A DNA stretch of 64,000 bases, taken from Flectonema sp. DT1601. Lineage: Eukaryota > Euglenozoa > Diplonemea > Diplonemida > Diplonemidae. The translations under genes and the position numbers were made by a program. The stretch lies in NCBI GenBank assembly GCA_964019425.1, contig OZ025799.1, positions 124,001 to 188,000 on the forward strand, read 5' to 3'. The notes below the pieces were generated by a model that was given only the letters and a program-made list of their open reading frames with translations, searched no databases and had not been told where the DNA came from. Positions 41,201 through 50,829 of the stretch are shown here, one piece after another (within the stretch, counting starts at the first letter, position 1; every line of letters begins with the position of its first letter).

Positions 41201-42300
41201 AAAAAAAAGTACTGTCACTATGAAACAGAAGGCGTTGAACATTGACTGGTTTCTCTGGTGGAAGGGGTGATAGTTTGCCAATGTAGAAACAGTAATAAAC
41301 CTTAATAGTACTAAAATAAGTATTAAGGTTAAACTGAAGAAATGACATATGATTAAGCTTCATTTTAGAATAGCAGCTAAATATCTCGCGCGTATCTTCC
41401 CCTTGACTGCTGTTGAGTAACTTCAGACACCTCAGTGTTTTCATGTACTCTTCAATGCCCCTCCGCAGAATGACTTTGCACGTTGCCCTGCAGAACGTCG
41501 TTTTCTGCTGCATTATCCTGCTCGTTAACCTCGGCCTCAAGCATTACCACGCGAGAGTGCTCTTTTTCGTGGCATGCACTTAGTGGAAACTGATGTGGAA
41601 ATGGTGTATTGGTGTGCCTGCGAGTCTGCAGGCACATCAATGTCACCTCTTTTCATTGTAAAATTTCTTTTAAAGGCGTAAAGGTACACTTTTTGAGTTT
41701 TTTCATTCCCTTGCCCAAATCAGCCAAAACCAGATTTTTTCGGCCCCTAATCACATGTTGGGGGTTCTGATGGGGTCCTGGGTAATTTTTGCCCCCGGAA
41801 AGGTTATATTTACCGAAATTCGAAAAAAGCACGTTATCGACAGCTTGTACCCACCCTACCCAGTAAATTGATACTGTATTGTCAAGCTCAAAGGAACAAC
41901 AATTTCTCAGACAATATTGACTGTTAGCGGCTGTTAGCGGCATCGCAGTAAATGACTGCAAACAAATAAATAATGCCACTGGAAGCCACTAGCGCCACTT
42001 AAACGTAGTTCAAGATGGCGAAACACGATTTAAAATATTTAAATATACTACTAACAAGAATCCTAAAACAAACAGGAAACGTGATGACCCGCATATACGG
42101 TCAACAGCCGGTAAGTCCCTCGCTACACTCCACTCCCCCCAGCTGTTAAACATAAATCAAAATGCCCTTCATGGCTAGTCACTATAATTAAACTCCCCGG
42201 GGGGCGACGGGATTGGAAATAAAAGAAAAGAAACATTGTCTTCGATCATGCCGCTCCAAAATTAAAAAAGGGTGAGCAGAACATCCTTATAATTCAGGGT

Positions 42301-42361
42301 GAAATTTGATACGATACGAAAAGATATATCTGGGAAGAATACTGCACTTCTTTGAACAAAA
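42301..42361. repeat. 60-bp dispersed repeat, copy 2
   Basis: Same motif as 41141-41200 with a few substitutions. The two copies bound 1.1 kb and could be ends of a decayed element or a dispersed short repeat. Confidence 0.85.
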
Positions 42362-43052
42362 GGGTGAGGGGACACCACGCGGGAGCGGGGGAAAACGTAA
42401 TCAGTAACAAATGAATGTTTTTGGAAAAACGGTAAAACGCACACTTAGTACATCAACCTAAGCATTTGCGAGGGAGGTCGGGATGAGAATTGAATCAGCA
42501 AGCCACTACAAGAAACACCTCGCTTGAGGAAGCCCGATGTAACTTGTATTCTGAAGTCTAAGCTTTTTGATAAGAGAACAGTACAGCTATTGACACATGA
42601 AAATTATAAAATAATACGCGTGTCTGATGCAATTCAGGTTCAAGACTTTCCAAGATATATTCTGTGAGAATCACTTAATGAAACAAGAAAAAAAAAAAAA
42701 AAAAAAAAAAAAAACCGAATCTAAAACAAAAAAAAACCTGACTGCATATATAACAACTATTGGAGTTGAAAATCAACTTCCTTATAATTTTTTATTGATG
42801 TCACTGATGACAGATAGCCACGAGTACCTACAATATGTCAAAGAGATGACCTTTCGAGGAGGTCCGCTGTTTTGTACAATTATTAGTTTCACAAAAAGAT
42901 TGTATCAATGTGTATAAAACTAACTAATCAACAGAATCACTTCTGCAGATACGGGGAAAAGTTTAGTTGTCTTTCTAAGAAAGTATAATAGTTCCAGTGG
43001 TGCCGATCACCAATTTCATTTCATCTGAACTGTTCTCAATTTCTTTTCATAT

Positions 43053-44192
43053 TTATGCCTCTTCTGAATTCGGTCCAAATGATTCATTGTCGCAAACCAA
43101 CAATTTCGTCTCTTTATCACGTATCTTTTTTAATTTCCAAACTCGGTAGTTGTATAGTGAACAACCAATTATTACAATGACAGTTCCTACATTTGCCCAA
43201 ACAGGAGCAAAGTACGCATGGATAATAAGGTCAGCAATAACCGTGAGAGGAACAGTGAGAATGGTACTCACGCTTGTGAAGGTAGGATCAGTCAAACGAA
43301 TACAGATAAGCATGGCACCAGTGAAGATAGCATCAACGAATCCTGAAGAAACAGTCATGTGAGTTACATACTTGCTTGGTACTGTGAACTTCTCCGCACC
43401 TGAAATATGGCCTACAAATACCATAATTGGGCACCAAAAGACTGCCCATAAGCCACACATTCCACATAATCTTAAGCTGTTCATTTGAGGATGAGGATCT
43501 ACCTGAGAAGCGCCGTACTTCTTAACGGCAACTTGAAAAAGTGCGTACGTCAAAACAGATAATAAAAGTTGAAAGTACCCGAAAATATTCTGATCCACTC
43601 CCTTTTCAGATTCCGAGCTGTTGAAAACCGCGACCATCGCAGACCCACCAATCCCAAGAACAAGAGCAGTTATTTTTACGTAATCAATAACTTCCCCAAG
43701 AACACCCAACGAAAATACATAAACCCAAGCAGAACTTGTCTGGAAAATTGCAGAGTTTGCAGCAGCGTTTGTATGAGACAAAGAATAATACCAAGTGGCC
43801 CGACAGGTTATAGAAATTAAAGAAACCCAACCCGTAAGTATGAAGTACGACTTCCAGGAAAATGCTCCTCGATGATCCTTTTCTATATCTTTTGAAGCAG
43901 GTGTTACGAATGACGTGAGCCATTCACGTTCTCTACACACAGCCCATATACCCCAAGGTATAAAGCAATAAGCATAACTCATTGCTACCATGCTTACTAA
44001 TACTAATGTTCCATGGTATTGGTCTTCAACTCCCTGAAGTGCTTCTCCCATAAATACCCACGAAGCATTCATTAAAATAACCATCACGAATACTGATGTC
44101 CATCTCTTTGCTTCATTTGGTGATCGTGGAGATGAAACCGTTGGAGAGGTTGGCGGCATAGCATCTTGAATGTTTGAAGATTCATCAGCCAT
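43053..44192 (-). CDS. Drug/metabolite transporter (DMT, EamA/SLC35F-like)
   Basis: 379-residue single exon with about ten predicted membrane helices after a Ser/Pro-rich cytosolic N-terminus. The two halves show the DMT/EamA pattern: ITCRATWYYSLSHTNAAANSAIFQTSSAWVYVFS and the mirrored LICIRLTDPTFTSVSTILTVPLTVIADL. This arrangement resembles SLC35F-type carriers, the branch with SLC35F5 and fungal/plant homologues. Substrate cannot be told from sequence; relatives sit in Golgi, vacuole or plasma membrane. A short basic segment (YNYRVWKLKKIRDKETK) follows the last helix. Confidence 0.88.
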   Translation of the reverse strand: MADESSNIQDAMPPTSPTVSSPRSPNEAKRWTSVFVMVILMNASWVFMGEALQGVEDQYHGTLVLVSMVAMSYAYCFIPWGIWAVCREREWLTSFVTPASKDIEKDHRGAFSWKSYFILTGWVSLISITCRATWYYSLSHTNAAANSAIFQTSSAWVYVFSLGVLGEVIDYVKITALVLGIGGSAMVAVFNSSESEKGVDQNIFGYFQLLLSVLTYALFQVAVKKYGASQVDPHPQMNSLRLCGMCGLWAVFWCPIMVFVGHISGAEKFTVPSKYVTHMTVSSGFVDAIFTGAMLICIRLTDPTFTSVSTILTVPLTVIADLIIHAYFAPVWANVGTVIVIIGCSLYNYRVWKLKKIRDKETKLLVCDNESFGPNSEEA

Positions 44193-44215
44193 TATGTATA
44201 ATAAAATGCCGCAAA

Positions 44216-44232
44216 CTGAAAAAAGAAATAAA
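44216..44232 (-). promoter_or_regulatory. 3' splice acceptor-like site upstream of the DMT transporter gene
   Basis: Minus strand TTTATTTCTTTTTTCAG, 23-nt leader. Textbook pyrimidine tract. Confidence 0.55.
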
Positions 44233-45202
44233 CATTCATAAAGTAAACAGTACAGTAGACAACATCCTTCCCTACAACAGTCAGTTATTTTAAGTTTGGT
44301 ATCTACAAAAGAAAAAATATTAAGACAAAAAAGAAAACAATATCAAATACCTCAAAGTAGTCGTACGATAAGACACAGTTGTACAGTAAGCGACACACAA
44401 TTGCATTACTGTACAACCAAATAGTAATCATTCAGCCACACGTTTTAGTAGTGTAGATATATAATATAGAGACTTCTTTCCATCGTATTAGTGAAGTCAA
44501 TACAGAAATTGACACGCAACGCGGGTCAACTGCTATAGTGACAAGTGTAGAGGGAACTAGGTCACCTCATTGAGTCAACTGTGTAGTAATTCAACTCAGA
44601 TTAAAGTGCATCATAATATTGTATTTCTTCCGTCAACAGTATCACCCAGACAGAAGAACACACGAACTGGGAATATTCACAGGTTGCGTCAAGTTTTTAT
44701 CGAAAATGTCATCAAATGACTTCGAAAGATGTTGAAGGTATCGTCTTAGCGTCACCTACCAACACACCGCAATACAACAAGAACGGTGAAGGTAATTACT
44801 GCACTGCACAACATCATGTGGGGTAAAGGGTAAAACAGAACGAGTTTCCAGAAATAATTCCGTTCAAATATAACCACCATTCAATCAGTGGTTACACTAA
44901 CAATACATACGGAAGGTTTAATGGAAAAAAACTGAGAACAGGTAGTAAAGGCTGGCTCAACTGAACTGGTGCTATTCAGACAGCATAAAGAACACAAGAA
45001 GTAAGCCCCTTCCTGAAATCAGACAAACGTTATAGTGTGTAAGGAAAATAGATAAAAATAAATAATAACAATCTGTTGATTGGATTTCAATTAGTTAAAA
45101 TAATTTAATAAACGTAAATTACACTACTCACAGGACTGTGTTCTTACGATATAAATTAATCAGTTCTAATAACTTTAAGTCTCCAAATAAAGGATTCATT
45201 CA
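44233..45202. other. Intergenic spacer
   Basis: Moderately complex AT-rich DNA; no coding frame, tRNA or repeat recognised. Confidence 0.65.
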
Positions 45203-48200
45203 TTAGTTTTGGTTATTGACTTGATTTTGTAATGTCTGAGCGGCTTCACTTTTGCTAACTGCGAGAGATTTTGGATTGAGTTCATTACTACTCCCAAAAC
45301 TTGACTCAAAGCTAACAGCTCGTAAGATAGACGACCGTTCTAACAATTGGGTTGCGAGAGATTGTGTTTGCTCATCAGGGTTTACATTAGAGCAGTCAGA
45401 CTCCGATCGAAAAAGCTGAGATCGTCCAGAAAGATTAGTACACGACGAGGCGCACGTAGATTGAGATAGCGCAGGATCAGTTAGAATCTTACGTAAGAAT
45501 GCTACCTGTCTCTTTCCCGATGGACTGAGAGAGCTTGTGCTTCCAGTTGATTCTCCAAATGTATTTATTGGTTTAGATGCTTCTTTTAATATTTCCGATC
45601 TCTGTTTCCCCTTTTCAAGTGTAGTTGAATTGAGAGGATTAGATTTATTCGATGATTCAATACTCAAAGTATGAGGAATACCAGACCCAGATGATAAGTT
45701 AGTGAGTGACGAACCTGACATTGATATCCCAAGTTCCGGTTTCGTATGTTGCATTAATAGTGTTGCTTTCTGCCTACCCTTTGCGAGAACAGCAGGACTG
45801 AGCGGGTTAGAGCTGTCGCTAGTTGACTCTATGCTGACTGCGTGAGGAACTGTTTGAGATAAATTCGTACATAATGGGTTTGTTAATTGCGTAAGAAACG
45901 CTGAGTTCTGTTTTCCTTTCACAAGAGTAGATGCAGTAAGTAGATTAGAACTAACATTTGATGACTCGATGCTAACAGTACGATTTATATCAGACAAGTT
46001 AGTAGATGACGAAGTAGATATCGACATCCCCAACGAAGGACTAAACTGCTTGAGCATCGCATTCTGTCTTCCCCTTTGAAGAACAGGAGGTGGAGTAGAT
46101 CTTCCACTTGTCGAATCCATACTAACAGCACGCATGATACTCAAGGGAGGTGCACTATCCTGACCATCTCTCAACTGCGATAGGAGAGATTTAAACTTCT
46201 CAGTAGAATCTGTATTCGAACTCTCCTGACTATTCATAGAGTGAGTGTTATGAAATGACGCAGCGAAGAAGTCAGCGATGTCTCCACCGCAGCTGTCAAC
46301 AGCACCATGAACAGGTGTTGCAGTTGTACTCGTTGCTGTCTGTATTCGTGGTGTTTTAAGTACTTCAGGGATATCAACCTGTCCAACAGATAATAATCCA
46401 ATCTGTAATTTAGGTATCGAAGAAGTTAGACATCTTCTCTTTGGAGATTCATAAGACTTACAAGACAGTGAAGGAATCTGACTAATCGAACAGCTATCAG
46501 AAAGTTCCATAATATGTTCTGGTGACTCATAAGAAGAATCAGATGTAATGATTTCACGATTCTTATCTTTTGAAAGACGTTTGACGTACGAAGCAAGGGA
46601 AGAAATCGTTGGCACTTCAGGTTCAGTATATGAGTGCGCTAGAGAAGCTGAACTACAACTTGATATTCGTCGCAGCAACTCTGAATGCGATTCATCAGAT
46701 GCCTCAACTGACTCCTCTTCGAGTTCGTCTTCTTCAAAAGAGGATTCTTTTTGCCCAGACTTCTTTGCGAAAAGTTCACTTTCAATACAAGCTTCACCAA
46801 TTGCACCTAACGTAGGAAGTAACCCACCCAAGCTCATCATTGATACTCCAACACTCGTATCGTAATCATTTTGTGATGACAAGATAACAATCAGAGCGAT
46901 AGCAGCATCAAAGAATTGAAAACAAAGAGCATATCGAAAGAAAGACACCAAAGACCAAACTTGACCACGACTTCTGTAGCAGCTGTACGAGATGCAACCG
47001 GTAGCTGAGATTGTCCCGATGAGTAAACAAGCAACAACGACAAATGATGGAACACCTAAAAGGTTAAGCAAACCAGAGAACACAGCAAGAATAAGAGGAG
47101 GGGTTACCGTGAATACTAAGTAATTGCTGCGAATTATTTCACATCCGCGACTGAAAGCGGATGAGTTGCCGGTCGGAACTACTTCTTCTGAAGCAGATTC
47201 ATCATTCTCCTCACGTCGATGATTTCCAAACTTATAAAGTCCATAAAGGATTATTAATACAACAGCAATACCAAGTAATGAAGCTGGGACACTAACAAAA
47301 GGAATCACATTTTCCACAAGCAGAGGTGCAAATAAAGCCAAAAACAGCAACGGACGAGACGGAAATCCGAGGTGTTCACGAACACCATCATACGATAAGT
47401 CACATTCTGGTTTCGTAGAATAATTGTTAGCAGGAATGAAATCTTTTAGTATAGGATGTGGGGCTAAGGGTAGTAGCGGAAGTAATTTTCCACTCTCAAC
47501 GTACACCACGACAAGAGTAGCACTTAATATTAAAATACTTCCCACAACTAATAAAACAAATATTGTAATACCTGGATCTCCACCAGGAGTCTCCCAGGAA
47601 AGTAAATCAGCTGCTAAGGAGTCATCCTTCTTAACAGCGAGATGTGATATAAATAAATGAGTCAATAATATTCCTGTTTTGTAATATTATTATGAAAGAG
47701 TTTCGTTTATCATAATTATCAATTAGATAAATAGCATACCTGGAGAAGTCGACGCGCCAAATAAAGAACTACTAATCCCTACAAAGAAACAACCCTTTGA
47801 GAGAATTCCTTGCCAGGTAGTTGAAGTGGTGTTGGTGTTTTCAATATTAGTGATGTTGGTGTCAAGAACGTCTTCAAGGCTGTTAGGTTCTTCAGGAAAG
47901 ACGTAAATATTGGTTTGGGGAGTAGTACTAATTCGTATCAAACCAGGAACATCACCGCCAATGCTGAATATACCATTACCGAGTTCAAACATAACCCGAC
48001 CTGGTAGTGAAACTTGAATCGCATTTACTACTTCATCAGGAGCAGTTTGTTGAAGTAAAAATGCGACTTTAGAATTTGTTATTGCCGCAGAAGTAATTTT
48101 TGTAGTTCCTTGAAAACTAGAAGTTCTCCTAATAGAACCTGACGTAACATTTGGATAGCCGTCAGTTAGATTAAAGAATATCCATTTAGAACCATCAGCA

Positions 48201-49697
48201 TTGAAAATAAGTCGATTACAAACAAGATTCTCAACATTATAATTTAAATCAACTGTATTGCTACTAAACAGTGACCCAACTGTGTCTGAATTAGAGGTCA
48301 GTATCTCATCGTTTCCCTCACAGTTTGTAATATTATCCCACAAGACTTGTTGTGAAACTGTCGTAACATTTTCGTTTTCATAATCAAAATAAAGTATTTC
48401 ACCACAGTCTGTAACAACATTAATACCTCTTTCATACACAGCAATCGATGTTGTTAGAGAACAATTTTTTAAGTCAACATCAATTGTTTTGATTTTTACT
48501 GTAACAAACATCTCATTTGAGCTAAAGAAAGGAAACACCTCAGCAAATGTAACTGTTGTGGTTCGTACTAAAGCAAATATGTCAGATAAGCCGTCATTGT
48601 AGATGAATTTTGATCCGATTAAGGAACTAATAAAATCAACTTTTTGAGCTTGAACTGGAAAGAATGGATCAGATGTTCGACTAACTTTAATATTTGAAAC
48701 ATCAATTATTAGTGAAAAGATATCACCGGTTGCCATCCCTGTGACTGACTCTATCGAATACCTCAAAACCCTCCAAATATTTAAATACTTCGTCAACTCT
48801 ATAACTCCATATTCTGGATACGTTACTAATATTTTACCGTTGTGTAAAATCTGAATGTCACTACACCCACCGAATCCAAAAGCAGCTTCACGTAATAATA
48901 TTAAATTATCAAGGTGGATGCTATACAGTTTTATATTATGCTGTCCACACGTTGCTAATATTCTTTCAGATGCGACTGCTTGCAACACGTCTTCAAAGAG
49001 AGGTAATTTAATGTGTTTGTCACCGTCTGTTGTTGTTTTTTTTTGGTGAATTTCTATTTCCCACACCTCCCCGAAAAAAAAAAAAAAAAAAACTTCACAA
49101 ACCTAGTATGATCACAGCTGAGTCCGTGACAATCGTTAGCATAAACTCATTGGCGAGAAGAGAGTGTCGAACTGCTTTGATTTCTGAGGATAGTTGCAAG
49201 TCTCTCCGTAGTAAAGGAGAAATCACAAATGAATCGAATTGTATTTCCCAACGCTCTTCAACTTGTTCAATTTTAAAAAAATGATTTTCAGACAAGATTG
49301 TTGATTTTACGACACCATCGACGTCAGTACTGCAAGAAACTGAGAAGGCTTTAAGACTTCGGAATGGGACGTATTCGTGTAGAGGAATTCGCTGTATCTC
49401 TTCAGTCTGGAGATGAATAGTAATAATTCCCGACGAAGTTACAACAATAGCACTTTCAGCGCATAATATTATTCTGCTTTCATCTTGGATAGCTTTTCTA
49501 TCATCATGTGAGAATAAATACTGTTTCAATACTCCATGCACTGTATAAGCTGTAACCCCATGACCATCTAACACAACTGCAGCTGTTGAAGAAACCGCAG
49601 CATTCTTAACAACACCAACTGATACTTCAACACCACCAGCGGCAGTACGACAATAAAAGAAACATAATAACAATACAGTGATGACTGCGTTATTCAT
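45203..49697 (-). CDS. Receptor-like multi-pass membrane protein with repetitive Ser-rich cytosolic tail, three exons
   Basis: Gene model: exons 49697-49103, 49053-47740 and 47673-45203, introns of 49 and 66 nt (both phase 1), 1459 residues. The N-terminus MNNAVITVLLLCFFYC is a signal peptide. The following 600 or so residues are strand-rich with repeated hydrophobic-beta patterns (SGIITIHLQTEE, NIKLYSIHLDNLILL, GKILVTYPEYGVIEL), suggestive of a beta-propeller ectodomain. Membrane helices begin at about 660 (ITIFVLLVVGSILILSATLVVVY), with roughly four to six more up to about 940. The last 500 residues are a Ser-rich tail with at least four diverged repeats of the form R/HxVSIES...SNxL...xKGxQ. 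The 47.7 kb junction is convincing (TSPG joined to ILLTHLF). The 49-nt first intron is shorter than the others and less certain. Function unknown; no enzymatic domain recognised. Confidence 0.75.
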
Positions 49698-49701
49698 TCA
49701 C

Positions 49702-49716
49702 CTATTAGAGAGAGTT
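49702..49716 (-). promoter_or_regulatory. 3' splice acceptor-like site upstream of the receptor-like gene
   Basis: Minus strand AACTCTCTCTAATAG, only 4 nt (GTGA) before the ATG at 49697. Confidence 0.5.
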
Positions 49717-49928
49717 AAGTATAACAAAGTAAATACAACAATCGTATTTAACAAAAGTAACGTCTCCGTCTTTACCATTAACCTGTTGTTGTTGTTCTTG
49801 TTGTACGAAAGTGTTTATTAGAATTCAAACAACTAAATCAGTACAGAAAGCACGAGGATAGCAAAGGTGTAACTAAAGAGAAATATTCAACTGTTGCAAT
49901 AAAGAACAGGAAGATTGGAGTAGCCGGC

Positions 49929-50801
49929 TTAACGTGGTAATTCATACTCCTCATCACTGTCTTCATTATACGGAGCTGATATGGGAAGACACTGCGTCGG
50001 TCTCTCAATAGCGTGGTACATTACATCTGTGCGGAGAACATACTTCTTTAAGTCTTCTTTTGGACTGCCTTCAGTAGGGAGAAGAGGAAGTCCACAATGC
50101 CAGGCACTCTTTTCACCAGTGTGATGAAATATGAGAGCTGATCCAGCAACAGGTGTCACCTTATTGCTGACTTCTGAATACGGATCAGGAAAAAACGCCG
50201 TTTCACCCCCACCTCCTTCCGAAGAAGAAGTTAAATACACCAACACAGTTAACCACGAGATGAATTCGTAGTTTTTCACAGTAGTGTTGTCTCTGTGAAC
50301 AGGAAAGTATTGTCCTGCTCCAGAATACCTGTTTTGTTTATACATAACTCTGACGACCTGTTTATATTCTCTTTGGCGAGAGCCGCTGCTCACTCACGCC
50401 CGAATAAGAATAATACAATTGTTCTATATTATAATATACCTATAAAACCTGTACATATCATTTAGTCCCCAGTACTTCCAGTTTCCATAATGGTCAGCCT
50501 CAATTGTAGGAGGGCAGAATGGCTGTAGTACATCAGATAGACTTTTCTCTTGTTCTGGAGTTACCTTCGTAACGTGACGGTCATTCTTGCGGGTTCTCAT
50601 TTCTTGTTTGTCTAACTTTGCATTTTGGTAGGCTGGATGCGTGCTGTTGTCATATCCCCCGTCTTCTTCTTCTGACATTTTGATCAATTTCTTACATTCT
50701 TCTTCACTAAGGACATTTCTCACTAATACAGCTCCTCGAACGTTTTCAACTTCGGAAGCAGTCGGCTGCTTACAATCAGAAGATACGAGATAATCAGACA
50801 T
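49929..50801 (-). CDS. 2-oxoglutarate/Fe(II) oxygenase, prolyl 4-hydroxylase-like
   Basis: Gene model: exons 50801-50440 and 50328-49929, with a 111-nt intron (phase 2), 253 residues. Splicing restores MYRFYRYSGAGQYFPVHRD, a hallmark of the P4H family. Iron ligands are HRD (His and Asp) and the distal His of WHCG; the 2-oxoglutarate-binding basic residue is probably Arg of KYVLRTDV. These enzymes hydroxylate prolines using O2 and 2-oxoglutarate. The start is ambiguous: ATG at 50870 would add MFLFAVSQIAKG..., a hydrophobic leader, but acceptor-like CTCAG at 50813 and GCAG at 50855 fall between them, so I favour 50801. Whether it is cytosolic or ER-resident depends on that. The C-terminus is acidic (EDSDEEYELPR). 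Proline-rich linkers of the neighbouring surface proteins are possible but unproven substrates. Confidence 0.85.
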
Positions 50802-50812
50802 TTGAGAAAGAC

Positions 50813-50829
50813 CTGAGAATAACGAGATC
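50813..50829 (-). promoter_or_regulatory. 3' splice acceptor-like site upstream of the oxygenase gene
   Basis: Minus strand GATCTCGTTATTCTCAG, 11-nt leader to the ATG at 50801. A second candidate, TTTCTTTTTGCAG, ends at 50855. Confidence 0.45.

Larger units (their letters stand above)
39405..43052. other. Repeat-bearing spacer without a recognisable gene
   Basis: Contains a 0.45 kb direct duplication, a GATA microsatellite, a dispersed 60-bp repeat and A runs (39510-39535 and 42690-42714). A more complex segment at about 41380-41650 (overlapping short minus-strand frames, and an 8-bp hairpin GTGCCTGC/GCAGGCAC near 41615) may be a remnant of an old mobile element, but I cannot name a family. 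Confidence 0.6.
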
